Under the pieces are notes generated by a model that was given only the letters and a program-made list of their open reading frames with translations, did not search any database and was not told where the DNA came from. A stretch of 36,168 nucleotides of DNA from the NCBI GenBank assembly GCA_902569865.1, contig CACFVT010000011.1, positions 1 to 36,168 of the forward strand, in the 5' to 3' direction. Origin of the DNA: an uncultured Alphaproteobacteria bacterium. GTDB taxonomy: Bacteria > Pseudomonadota > Alphaproteobacteria > HIMB59 > GCA-002718135. Positions 16,587 through 25,137 of this stretch are shown here, piece after piece. The position numbers and the translations under genes are program-made. Position 1 is the stretch's first letter; every line of letters starts with the position of its first letter.

Positions 16587-17035
16587 AATTTATTTACTTT
16601 ATTATTAGCTCTTTTTTTTGCATTTCCACATTCAATATCTGATATATATAATAATCCGGCAAGTCTTCTTAAAAGATTAGATTCAAAATCATGAATTTCA
16701 TTGTCCGCAAGGATAACTTCCCACAATACTTCAATTAATAATAATTTTTTTTCATGAGAAAAAGATTTATTTAATTTTGAAGTATAATAATGTAGTGAGC
16801 GGGAATTATCTTTATCATCAAGTGCTTTAGAAAGGACCATCTCAACTTCTTTTGGATCTTCTTTAAAAATATTTATAAGACTTAAAGAAATTTTATTTAC
16901 CTCATCATGTGATATATTGCCATCAGTATTGGCTGCCTCTATCATCAACCCTGCAAGAATATCAATATCTTTATTATAATCTTCTTTATTTTGATTAATA
17001 TTATTAGAAAATATATTTCTTAGAGATTGTAACAA
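16583..17035 (-). CDS. TerB-like tellurite-resistance-family protein
   Basis: This is a 150-residue all-helical protein. [23 protein letters not shown] and a second [20 protein letters not shown] repeat give the two acidic, metal-binding-like helical hairpins of the TerB fold (residues about 25-50 and 95-125). The start is a TTG with AAGG seven bases upstream. No in-frame ATG is available. In related alphaproteobacterial clusters a small S4 RNA-binding gene often sits between the helicase and fdxA; here this gene occupies that slot. The function of stand-alone TerB proteins is unclear; a link to tellurite should not be assumed. Confidence 0.75.
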   Translation of the reverse strand: MLQSLRNIFSNNINQNKEDYNKDIDILAGLMIEAANTDGNISHDEVNKISLSLINIFKEDPKEVEMVLSKALDDKDNSRSLHYYTSKLNKSFSHEKKLLLIEVLWEVILADNEIHDFESNLLRRLAGLLYISDIECGNAKKRANNKVNKL

Positions 17036-17069
17036 TTGAACACCTTATAAATTTCTATTTTTAATTTAT

Positions 17070-19634
17070 TTAAAGTAGTTTTTCCAAAACTGCAAAAGGA
17101 GAATTTGGATCTGCTTGTTTTTTATTTTTATTTGAAAGTTTGGCAATTTTAGTATTTTTTTTAATTTGTATTTTTTTTGTTTTATTTTTTATGATTTTTT
17201 TGGGATGTTTTTTTAGCTCATTATAATATAAATCTCTATCATTATTCAATTTTAAGGCGCTAAAACCACAAAATATCAGTATATCTTTTAATTGATTTCT
17301 ATCACAACCAACTGGATTCATTAAATCTGAAGAATCTAAAAAAGGACCATTTTTAATTTTCTGCCTAGCTAAGAAAAATATTCTTTCAAAAACGTCTACC
17401 CTTAACGCAAAATTATTAACTTTTATGTATCCAATAGAGGACCAATATTCTTTTTTCATTTCATTCTGAATATCAAAAGATACCCTGCCATCTTTTGGCA
17501 ATGGTGCTGGACCCTCAAATTTGTAATCATTAAACAAGCACCACAAAAGAGCAGAAAGCTCCATTGGTGCTTTCTTTAAAAAATTAGGAACAAAAAAATA
17601 CTTTGCTCCTATTCGAATACCTGATTTAGATATTATGTTTTTATCTTCCTCTGATATATTTTTTAAATAGTCACTAAATTGCTCTATTGGAAGTGTGCCT
17701 AGGTTTTCAAAAATATTAAATTTTATAGCCCTTAGATTAGCAGATATATTTTTACTATCGTCTGCATTAAGCGGCCATAATAATACTTTGATTAATTCAT
17801 CTATCCACTTTTGCAGTTTTGCTGAAATAAGTAACCTGTTTTCGCTACTGATATATTCAGTATTTAAAGCCTCTGCAATAGGAGTAGATATATTGGATCC
17901 TTTTGTTAGATATCCTATAATTTCTTCTCCCCAAAAAATATTTATGCCTTTACTAAAATTAATTTCGTTAATTTTGCCAAAGCTTATTGACTCATTAGGG
18001 GCATTTAAAAAATTATTAATTTTTTCTTCAATCATTATTCTAACTAATTTTTTTACATGAGTTAGAGAGAAAAGAGAATGAGAAATTGCATCTTTATTTA
18101 ATTTTAAATTAAAACCATAAAGTGTACCGTATTCTATATTATTAATAGTGATAGTTTTGTCATTATTTACAGTTATATCGTGATTTAAATCATCATTATT
18201 AGAATTAATGAAATATTTTGAAGTTAAGTCAACAAATCTATTAGTTAATCCCTGATGGAGATTATCGGATAAATCATTTTCAATTTTTTTAGTAATTTCC
18301 TGCCAATATTTTTCATTATCAATCCAATTTTGATGATTTGATATGTATGTCCATGTTCTGACTTGAGAAATTTTTAATGAAAGTTCTTCTATTCCTCCAT
18401 TAAAATTTTGAAGCCCTAAAATATTTTTTTCGAGCCATAATTTTGGTATTTTTTCATTTTTTATTAAAAGTAAAAAAATTGTCTTGAGAAACTGAAGATA
18501 AGTATCATTAAATAATTTCTGAAAATCTGGAATTCTACATACATCCCATAATACTTTGATTCTATCTTTGCTTGTTAGTAATTTCCTGATATCTTTATCA
18601 TCTATTAAAAATCTAAAATTTAATTCATCTACTGCATTTTTTTTATGAATAAAATAATTATGAACAGGAAACTGCTTTAAACTTGCAAGAAAATTTTCAA
18701 CACTTGAAAAATCATACAGGGTATTTCTCCAATAAATTCTAGTAATTGAATCAAAGTTGCTTTCTTCAATATTTTGAATAGTTTTTATGTCTATTTGCCC
18801 AGCATTTTTTAATAACGAAAAAGTTCCATTATTTTCATATCTTCCTGCCCTTCCTGCTATTTGACCTATTTCAATTGGTCTTAAATTTCTTTTGAATTTC
18901 CCATCAAATTTTTCAATAGAAGAGAAGGCTACATGATCAATATTTAAATTCAAACCCATGCCAATAGCATCAGTAGCAACTAGGTAATCTACTTTTTTTT
19001 CTTCATACATTTCTACTTGAGAGTTTCTGGTTCTTGGACTTAATGATCCCAGAACAACTGCTGCCCCACCTCTATGAGATCTAAGACTTTCAGCAAGTGC
19101 ATAAACGCTGTTTATATTAAATGCGATTACGGCTGTCCTAGGTTTAAGTTTTGAAAAATTTTTATTAGATGTAAAACTTAGTTTTGAAAATCTTTCTCTG
19201 CTTTCAATTTTTATATTAGAAAAAATTTTTAACAATAAGGACTTTATTGTTAGTGAGCCTAATAATATTGTTTCAAAATCCCCTCTTGTATTTAATATGT
19301 GTTCAGTAAATATGTGACCTCTCTCATAATCTGATGCTAATTGTACTTCATCGATAGCTACACACTCTACATTTAAATTTTTAGGAATAGACTCCACGGT
19401 GCAGAAAAAATATTTTGCCTCTTTTGGTATAAATTTTTCTTCACCGGTTATTAATGCAACATTATTTATTCCAACTCTTTTAACTGCTTTGTCGTAGTTT
19501 TCTCTTGCTAATAAACGTAATGGGAAGCCAAATATTCCAGATTGATAGGACATCAATCTATCAAAGGCTAGATGAGTTTTCCCAGTATTAGTAGGACCTA
19601 AAATGGCTATTAAATTACCACCAACGTCACTCAC
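17070..19634 (-). CDS. Suv3/MgpS-type superfamily 2 helicase
   Basis: This is an 854-residue ATP-dependent RNA/DNA helicase. Walker A GPTNTGKT is at 13-20. The DEVQ motif II is at 94-97, as in mitochondrial Suv3, instead of DEAD. SALES-like motif Ia segments follow, and motif VI QIAGRAGR is near 255. A long C-terminal region (about 330-820) matches the alphaproteobacterial 'helicase' family beside carD, and the tail is Lys-rich. The start is a GTG at 19634, five bases after the acnA stop. Suv3 relatives act in RNA decay; in this bacterial branch the role is not established. Confidence 0.85.
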   Translation of the reverse strand: MSDVGGNLIAILGPTNTGKTHLAFDRLMSYQSGIFGFPLRLLARENYDKAVKRVGINNVALITGEEKFIPKEAKYFFCTVESIPKNLNVECVAIDEVQLASDYERGHIFTEHILNTRGDFETILLGSLTIKSLLLKIFSNIKIESRERFSKLSFTSNKNFSKLKPRTAVIAFNINSVYALAESLRSHRGGAAVVLGSLSPRTRNSQVEMYEEKKVDYLVATDAIGMGLNLNIDHVAFSSIEKFDGKFKRNLRPIEIGQIAGRAGRYENNGTFSLLKNAGQIDIKTIQNIEESNFDSITRIYWRNTLYDFSSVENFLASLKQFPVHNYFIHKKNAVDELNFRFLIDDKDIRKLLTSKDRIKVLWDVCRIPDFQKLFNDTYLQFLKTIFLLLIKNEKIPKLWLEKNILGLQNFNGGIEELSLKISQVRTWTYISNHQNWIDNEKYWQEITKKIENDLSDNLHQGLTNRFVDLTSKYFINSNNDDLNHDITVNNDKTITINNIEYGTLYGFNLKLNKDAISHSLFSLTHVKKLVRIMIEEKINNFLNAPNESISFGKINEINFSKGINIFWGEEIIGYLTKGSNISTPIAEALNTEYISSENRLLISAKLQKWIDELIKVLLWPLNADDSKNISANLRAIKFNIFENLGTLPIEQFSDYLKNISEEDKNIISKSGIRIGAKYFFVPNFLKKAPMELSALLWCLFNDYKFEGPAPLPKDGRVSFDIQNEMKKEYWSSIGYIKVNNFALRVDVFERIFFLARQKIKNGPFLDSSDLMNPVGCDRNQLKDILIFCGFSALKLNNDRDLYYNELKKHPKKIIKNKTKKIQIKKNTKIAKLSNKNKKQADPNSPFAVLEKLL

Positions 19635-19639
19635 TAATT

Positions 19640-22279
19640 TTAAGATGCTTTTTTAATAATTGAATTTAACACGTATTGAAGAATACCACCATGTCTGTAA
19701 TAATCCAGTTCTTTAATTGTATCTATTCTGCAAAGGAGTTTTATAATTCTTTTTTGATCTGATTGAATCTCACAATCAAGTTCTGAGTTTACGCTGATGT
19801 TAGCTAAGCCTTTAATCGAAATTATCTCACTTCCATTAAGTTTTAGTGATTTTTTGTTTTGCTTTGCTGTAAACTCTAAAGGCAAAACACCCATACCAAT
19901 TAAGTTTGACCGATGTATTCTCTCAAAACTTTCGGCAATTACAGCCTTTACACCTAATAATTTAGTCCCTTTAGCAGCCCAGTCTCTGGAAGAACCAGTT
20001 CCATATTCTTTGCCTGCAAAAACAACAAGAGGTACATTGTTCTCTTCATATTTAATTGCAGCATCATAAATTGACATTTTTTCATCTTGATCAAAAAACT
20101 TAGTAACCCCTCCTTCTATTCCAGGAACAATTTCATTTTTAATGCGAATGTTAGCAAAAGTGCCTCTCATCATTATTTCATGATTTCCTCTTCTAGAGCC
20201 ATAAGAATTGAAGTCTTTTCTGCTTATTTGTCTCTCATTTAAATATTTACCTGCAGGACTATCCAATTTTATTGCACCCGCTGGGGAGATGTGATCAGTG
20301 GTAACACTGTCGCCAAGAATAGCAAGAATTCTTGCATTAATTATATCTTCAATCTGATTTTTTTCATCATTAAAAAAGGGTGGGTGTTTTATATAAGTGC
20401 TTGATGCACTCCAAGCATAAGTCTTGTCCGGAATGCTTTCTATTGATTGCCAATTTTGATCACCATTATAAATCTCCTTATATCTTTTTTTAAACATTTC
20501 AGTAGATATTGAATTATCTACTATTTCATTTATTTCAGATGCAGATGGCCATAAGTCCCTAAGAAAGACATCTTTTCCTAACTTACTTATTCCAATAACT
20601 TCATTAAAAATATCAATATTCATATTACCTGCAATAGCAAAAGCTACAACCAAAGGAGGTGAGGCTAAAAAATTTGCTTTTACTTCTTGATGAACTCTGC
20701 CTTCAAAGTTTCTATTGCCTGATAAAACTGAACATACTGTTAAATTGTTATTTTTTATTTCATTAGAAATCCACTCCTCCAGTGGTCCTGAATTACCTAT
20801 GCAGGTAGTGCAGCCATAACCAACCAAATTAAAACCAATTTGGTTAAGATATTTAGACAAATTTGCTTTATCTAAATAATCACTAACTACTTTACTTCCA
20901 GGCGCTAAGCTTGTTTTAACCCACGACTTTGCAGACAAACCTAATTCTACAGCTTTTTTTGCAACTAAGCCCGCAGCAATCATAACATTAGGGTTTGAAG
21001 TGTTTGTACAGCTTGTTATGGCTGCAATCACAACATCACCAGATTGAAGTTTATTATTAGTAATTGATTTGTCATAAGGAGTATTATCAATTGTTTTAAA
21101 TACTTCAGGAACATCTCTAACAAGTATCTTATCTTGTGGTCTTTTTGGACCAGAAACTGATGGCTCTATTTTATTTAAATCTAAACTAATTTTTTCATCA
21201 AAATTAGGATTGTAAGTATCGTTAGTCCACATCTTTTGCATTGATGTATATTTTTTTACAATATTAATTTGATGCTCATTTTTACCAGATAACTTCAAAT
21301 ACTTTATTGTTTCTTTATCTGTAGAAAAAAAACCACATGTCGCACCGTACTCAGGTGCCATATTTGAAATTGTTGACCTGTCTGAAAGAGATAAATTCTT
21401 TAATCCCTCACCATAAAACTCTACAAATTTTCCAACCACCCCATGCTTCCTTAGTATTTCAGTTATAGTTAAAACTAAATCTGTAGCAGTAATCCCTTCT
21501 TGAAGTTTGCCATTTAACTTGCAACCTAAAACTTTTGGAATATTCATAGATATCGGTTGACCTAACATTGCAGCTTCTGCCTCTATCCCGCCAACACCCC
21601 AACCTAAAACTGAAAGTGCGTTAACCATTGTTGTATGACTGTCAGTTCCAACAACTGAGTCTGGATAGAGATAATTATGTTCACCAATATTACTTGACCA
21701 AATAGTAGTTGCAATATTCTCAAGGTTTACTTGATGACATATTCCTCCACCTGGTGGTGCTACATAAAAATTATCAAAAGCGTATTGGCCCCATTTTAAA
21801 AATTCGTACCTTTCTTTATTTCTTTCAAATTCTTTTTTTACATTTTCTTCATAGGCTTTATCATTTCCAAAATGATCAACCATTACAGAGTGATCTATTA
21901 TAAGATCTACTCTTGATAATGGATTAATTTTATTAGGATCGATTCCCTTCTGCTTTAATGCATCCCTCATTGCAGCTAAATCAGCTACTACTGGAACACC
22001 TGTAAAATCCTGCATAAGAACTCGTGTTGGTGAAAATGAAATTTCGAAATTATCCTTAACACTATTTATTTTTATGCATAAATTAGAGATCATCTCTTTA
22101 GTGACTGACACACCATCTTCATTTCTAATTAAGTTTTCCAAAATAACTTTTATTGAATTAGGAATTTTAGATAAATCAAAATTATACAAAGTAGCGATGG
22201 TATTTAAGTCAAAATACTTATAATTTTTATTATCAATAGTTATATCTTTAAATGCATCGAATGAATTGAGAGATTCCAT
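19640..22279 (-). CDS. acnA: Aconitate hydratase A
   Basis: Aconitase converts citrate to isocitrate in the TCA cycle with a 4Fe-4S cluster. The 879-residue length fits AcnA/IRP1-type enzymes. Cluster cysteines are in AITSCTNTSNP and YGCTTCIGNSGPL. GTDSHTTMVNALSVLGWGVG, the swivel-domain AGKEYGTGSSRDWAAKG and SFERIHRSNLIGMGVLP are intact. It is the first gene of the leftward series that includes the helicase, fdxA and carD. Across a 343-bp spacer lies the rightward histone-like/ccm region. The acnA-ccmABC neighbourhood is common in alphaproteobacteria. Confidence 0.98.
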   Translation of the reverse strand: MESLNSFDAFKDITIDNKNYKYFDLNTIATLYNFDLSKIPNSIKVILENLIRNEDGVSVTKEMISNLCIKINSVKDNFEISFSPTRVLMQDFTGVPVVADLAAMRDALKQKGIDPNKINPLSRVDLIIDHSVMVDHFGNDKAYEENVKKEFERNKERYEFLKWGQYAFDNFYVAPPGGGICHQVNLENIATTIWSSNIGEHNYLYPDSVVGTDSHTTMVNALSVLGWGVGGIEAEAAMLGQPISMNIPKVLGCKLNGKLQEGITATDLVLTITEILRKHGVVGKFVEFYGEGLKNLSLSDRSTISNMAPEYGATCGFFSTDKETIKYLKLSGKNEHQINIVKKYTSMQKMWTNDTYNPNFDEKISLDLNKIEPSVSGPKRPQDKILVRDVPEVFKTIDNTPYDKSITNNKLQSGDVVIAAITSCTNTSNPNVMIAAGLVAKKAVELGLSAKSWVKTSLAPGSKVVSDYLDKANLSKYLNQIGFNLVGYGCTTCIGNSGPLEEWISNEIKNNNLTVCSVLSGNRNFEGRVHQEVKANFLASPPLVVAFAIAGNMNIDIFNEVIGISKLGKDVFLRDLWPSASEINEIVDNSISTEMFKKRYKEIYNGDQNWQSIESIPDKTYAWSASSTYIKHPPFFNDEKNQIEDIINARILAILGDSVTTDHISPAGAIKLDSPAGKYLNERQISRKDFNSYGSRRGNHEIMMRGTFANIRIKNEIVPGIEGGVTKFFDQDEKMSIYDAAIKYEENNVPLVVFAGKEYGTGSSRDWAAKGTKLLGVKAVIAESFERIHRSNLIGMGVLPLEFTAKQNKKSLKLNGSEIISIKGLANISVNSELDCEIQSDQKRIIKLLCRIDTIKELDYYRHGGILQYVLNSIIKKAS

Positions 22280-22622
22280 ATTAAATATATAGTTTTTTAA
22301 AAAAATACTTACACATAATTGACAATATTTAAAAAATAAAAAATTATTTAGCTCTGTAATAAGTTTTTACCTAATAATACTAAAAAAAAAATTGTATACC
22401 TGTTTTGTAAATTTTTAATTAGAATTCTGCGAAAAAAACGAATATAAATAAAAAAAATTTATAAAAAAATACTAAAAATTTTTCATCTTTAATAGATTTT
22501 CTTATATTGTTGACTTTGTGCGTAAGTTTTGGGAAAAAAAGAAAGCCTTTTATGTTTGTCACTTATTTTAAGTGATGATGGAGGGGGGTTCCTCCACTTT
22601 AACCCAATACAAGGAGCATTAA
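22280..22622. other. 343-bp AT-rich divergent spacer between acnA and the histone-like gene
   Basis: This is the longest gene-free stretch in the window. Bases 22280-22500 are nearly all A/T homopolymer runs. They include a rightward TTGACA at 22319-22324 with an imperfect -10 (AATTAT, 22342-22347). On the leftward strand GTATACAAT (about 22391-22399) could be a -10 for acnA. A second rightward TTGACT is at 22510-22515, without a good -10. The last 65 bases are GC-richer and hold the structured leader listed separately. I see no tRNA or small ORF. Confidence 0.5.
22560..22616 (+). promoter_or_regulatory. Structured leader with possible H-type pseudoknot ahead of the histone-like gene
   Basis: Three elements are seen. 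Hairpin A is CACTT (22560-22564) with AAGTG (22570-22574). Hairpin B is TGGAGG (22579-22584) with CCTCCA (22591-22596). The loop bases GGGTT of B (22586-22590) are exactly complementary to AACCC at 22601-22605, which gives an H-type pseudoknot with a 1-nt first loop and a 4-nt (CTTT) third loop. A second CACTT (22595-22599) can compete for AAGTG, so A and an extended B are mutually exclusive. The strong Shine-Dalgarno AAGGAG (22611-22616) follows 5 bases later, so folding could control translation. I match it to no named riboswitch class. Confidence 0.55.
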
Positions 22623-22868
22623 ATGGCAAAGAAGAAAAAGAAAGCTGCAGCTAAGAGAAGAAAAGCAGCACCTAAGAGAAAGAAAGCAGCACCTAAGAGA
22701 AAGAAAGCTGCTCCTAAGAAGAAGAAGAGAGCGGCACCTAAGAAGAAGAAAAGAGCTGCTCCTAAGAGAAAAAAAGCAGCACCTAAGAAGAAAAAGAAGG
22801 CAGCTAAGAAGAAGAAAAGAGCTGCTCCTAAGAAAAAGAAAAAGGCTGCAAAGAGAAGAAGAAGATAG
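22623..22868 (+). CDS. Histone H1-tail-like Lys/Ala/Pro/Arg protein
   Basis: This 81-residue protein uses only five amino acids: one Met, 22 Ala, 7 Pro, 39 Lys and 12 Arg by my count. It is built from seven- or eight-residue units of the type AAPKRKK or RAAPKKKK and ends in KRRRR. There is no hydrophobic core or acidic residue, so it should be disordered and bind nucleic acid, like the C-terminal domain of histone H1 and bacterial Hc1/AlgP-type proteins. Expression signals are strong: AAGGAG six bases before the ATG, a structured leader and a perfect terminator behind. Nucleoid compaction or RNA binding are the likely roles (inference). Repetition is at protein level with varied codons, which argues that it is a selected coding sequence. 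Confidence 0.85.
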   Translation: MAKKKKKAAAKRRKAAPKRKKAAPKRKKAAPKKKKRAAPKKKKRAAPKRKKAAPKKKKKAAKKKKRAAPKKKKKAAKRRRR

Positions 22869-22934
22869 GCTATTTTCTAGAGTTAGAAAAAAAAATATAT
22901 TTTTTTTCTTTTTCTTAATTTTTCTAAAAATTAC

Positions 22935-22960
22935 AAAAAACGGGGGTAACCCCGTTTTTT
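22935..22960 (+). terminator. Rho-independent terminator after the histone-like gene
   Basis: The stem CGGGG (22941-22945) pairs with CCCCG (22950-22954) around the loop GTAA. It is flanked by six A upstream and six T downstream, which extend the helix and supply the U-tract. The symmetry would let it work in both directions. It separates the histone-like gene from ccmA. Confidence 0.92.
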
Positions 22961-22996
22961 ATTGTGTAATGAATAAAATACTTTTAATCAGTCGAT

Positions 22997-23602
22997 ATGC
23001 TTCTCATTAACAATTTGTCTTTTTCAAGAAATGATAACATAATATTCCAGAATTTAAATTTATCATTAAGTAATCGAAGCATAGCACAAATTAGAGGTAA
23101 AAATGGTTCAGGTAAAACAACTTTCCTTAACGTAATTTTAAATTTTTTAGAATCCAAAACAGGAGAAATATTTTGGGAAGGTAAAAATATAAAAAAAAAT
23201 ATTTTCAATTTTTACAATAAAACAACATTTATAATGGATCATAATACTTGTACAAGAAAGATGACTGTCCTGGATAATATAAATTTTTGGAGTAGATTAT
23301 CTTCTTCAAAATTAACTAAAGATGAAATTGTATTATTATTGGAGACTTTTAATATACAAAAATATCAAAATACTAAAACAATGTATTTATCTTCTGGGGA
23401 AATAAGAAAACTAGAATTACTTAGACTGATTCTAGAGCAGAAAAAATTATGGATTCTAGATGAACCATATAATCACCTAGACGATTTATCTATAGAAATA
23501 CTGAATCAAACTTTTATTGATCATATAAACAAAGATGGGGTTATTTTATTTACATCGCATTTAAAGCCAAGTATCAATAATTTAGAGGTTGTAGACTTAT
23601 AA
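22997..23602 (+). CDS. ccmA: Heme exporter ATP-binding protein CcmA
   Basis: CcmA is the ATPase of the CcmABCD complex, which releases holo-CcmE for cytochrome c maturation. The 201 residues show Walker A GKNGSGKT (34-41), signature LSSGEIRKLELLRL (in place of LSxGQ) and Walker B LWILDEPYNHLD. The size is typical. It is the first gene of an eight-gene operon with ccmB starting after one base. It lies 36 bases after the terminator of the histone-like gene, so a promoter should lie in that short gap or transcription reads through. Confidence 0.94.
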   Translation: MLLINNLSFSRNDNIIFQNLNLSLSNRSIAQIRGKNGSGKTTFLNVILNFLESKTGEIFWEGKNIKKNIFNFYNKTTFIMDHNTCTRKMTVLDNINFWSRLSSSKLTKDEIVLLLETFNIQKYQNTKTMYLSSGEIRKLELLRLILEQKKLWILDEPYNHLDDLSIEILNQTFIDHINKDGVILFTSHLKPSINNLEVVDL

Positions 23603-23603
23603 T

Positions 23604-24275
23604 ATGAAACTTATACAGAAAATATTCTTTTTTTTTAATAGGGAAGCAAAGCTATTTTATAGCAATATTGGAGATCTTTTTTCAAATATTTTATTTTTTT
23701 TCTTATCTATTTTTATTTTTGTGTTTGCTTTAGGCGCAGATGAACAGCTGCTAAGAAATGTTGGTATGGGAATAATTTGGAGCTTATTGCTTTTAAGTTC
23801 TACTCTTAGTTTAAGAAAGTTCTATGAAGATGATTTCAATAATAGTGTTATTAAAATCATCCATATGGGTGGCATGAGCTATGAATTGATTGTTTTTCTT
23901 AAAATACTGTCACATTTTTTCTTTGTTCAAATACCTTTCTTAGCTTCTATTCCAATAGCTTGTGTTTTTTTTAATCTTCCAATTAATGAGGTCTATAATT
24001 TAATCTTAACATTTATTATTGGTTCATTTATTTTATCCTGTTTAGGGTCTATTTCAGCATCAATGAATTTATTAAACAAAACTAACTTTTCAATTGGAAG
24101 TTTAATTGTTCTTTTATTTTTTATACCAGTCATTATTTTCTCAATTGGTACAAATAATTCTGAAAGTGATTTCAACTCTCTCATAAGTTTGCTTTTGGGT
24201 ATAGCTTTGATATTTTTAGGTATTTCCCCATGGTCTAGCGCTGCCTTTATCAAATTAGCTTTAAGGAATAAGTGA
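23604..24275 (+). CDS. ccmB: Heme exporter membrane subunit CcmB
   Basis: CcmB is the membrane partner of CcmA in System I cytochrome c biogenesis. The 223 residues contain about six hydrophobic helices. The N-terminal cytosolic FFNREAKLFYSNIGDLFSNI and the central LSLRKFYEDDFNNSVIK loop agree with the family. The final ISPWSSAAFIKLALR is also typical. It sits between ccmA and ccmC and overlaps ccmC at TGATG, consistent with translational coupling. Confidence 0.92.
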   Translation: MKLIQKIFFFFNREAKLFYSNIGDLFSNILFFFLSIFIFVFALGADEQLLRNVGMGIIWSLLLLSSTLSLRKFYEDDFNNSVIKIIHMGGMSYELIVFLKILSHFFFVQIPFLASIPIACVFFNLPINEVYNLILTFIIGSFILSCLGSISASMNLLNKTNFSIGSLIVLLFFIPVIIFSIGTNNSESDFNSLISLLLGIALIFLGISPWSSAAFIKLALRNK

Positions 24276-24970
24276 TGTTTAATTTTTTAATAAATCCTTA
24301 CAAATTTAATAAGTTTGTAGACATTATATTTAAACCACTTGTAATTCTTACATTGCTGGTTCTTACAGCAGGATTATTTTTAGTTTATTTCTCACCCTTA
24401 GATTATCAACAAGGTTTAACAGTAAAAATTATGTATATACACGTTCCATCAGCTTGGTTAGCTCTGCTCACCTATGCTATCATGACTATTTACAGCATTA
24501 TAGGACTAGCTTTCAAAATACCATTCAGTTTCATAATTAATAAGGCCATAGCTCCTATTGGCGCTGTATTTACTATATTATGTTTAATATCTGGCTCAAT
24601 GTGGGGAAAACCAATGTGGGGAACTTGGTGGGTATGGGATGCAAGATTAACATCTGTTGCTATTTTATTTATTGTATACTTATTGATAATTTTTTTAAAC
24701 CAAACTTTTGAAAATAGAGAGGTAAGAGAAAAAACTATAGCAATATTTATTCTAATAGGTTCAATTAATCTTCCTATTATTAAATTTTCTGTAGATTGGT
24801 GGAATACTTTGCATCAAACAGCTAGTATAAGTAAATTGTCTGCCCCCTCTATAGATATGTCTATGCTTCAACCTCTTCTAATTATGACCATAGGTTTTAG
24901 CATGATAGGCGTAATTATTGCAATATTGAGAATAAAGGCTGAAATTCTATTAAGAAAGAAATTTCTGTAG
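24275..24970 (+). CDS. ccmC: Heme handling protein CcmC
   Basis: CcmC binds heme at the outer face of the inner membrane and loads it on CcmE. The 231-residue, six-helix protein carries the WWD heme-binding domain MWGTWWVWDARLTS. Conserved flanking histidines are in YIHVPSAW and in WWNTLHQTASI. I use the ATG at 24275, whose A is the last base of the ccmB TGA. A GTG one codon upstream (24272) is an alternative. A 63-bp gap to ccmD holds no evident structure. Confidence 0.95.
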   Translation: MFNFLINPYKFNKFVDIIFKPLVILTLLVLTAGLFLVYFSPLDYQQGLTVKIMYIHVPSAWLALLTYAIMTIYSIIGLAFKIPFSFIINKAIAPIGAVFTILCLISGSMWGKPMWGTWWVWDARLTSVAILFIVYLLIIFLNQTFENREVREKTIAIFILIGSINLPIIKFSVDWWNTLHQTASISKLSAPSIDMSMLQPLLIMTIGFSMIGVIIAILRIKAEILLRKKFL

Positions 24971-25033
24971 CTCTTTGTGACCTTTAGTCATCGCTTTAAT
25001 TTAAATTAAGTTTTATATAAGGAATTATAAATT

Positions 25034-25135
25034 ATGTATTTTTGGTTTGTATTTATTACTTATTTTGTTGCCTTTTTATTAATTTTTGGGTTGCTACTTT
25101 TATCTTATTTAAAGCTTAAAAAGCTTGAAAAATAG
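25034..25135 (+). CDS. ccmD: Heme exporter small subunit CcmD
   Basis: This is a 33-residue ORF in the exact ccmD position between ccmC and ccmE. It has a single hydrophobic helix (about residues 2-24) followed by a basic C-terminal end (SYLKLKKLEK), the usual CcmD pattern. AAGG about 11 bases before the ATG is the likely ribosome-binding site. CcmD stabilises the CcmC-CcmE complex and helps to release holo-CcmE. The sequence is too short for homology alone, so position and topology carry the call. ccmE begins 2 bases after its TAG. Confidence 0.85.
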   Translation: MYFWFVFITYFVAFLLIFGLLLLSYLKLKKLEK

Positions 25136-25137
25136 CT

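Noticed and set aside
22623-22868. Low-complexity or CRISPR-like repeat array instead of a gene
   Set aside because: Repeats are 7-8 codons long with synonymous variation and no unique spacers. A strong ribosome-binding site, an intact frame and a terminator mark a real gene.
22866-22934. Second terminator formed by TTTTCTA-GAGT-TAGAAAA right after the histone-like stop
   Set aside because: The inverted repeat is real but all A/T apart from one C-G pair, and is followed by A rather than T on the coding strand. The CGGGG/CCCCG hairpin 60 bases on is the better terminator.
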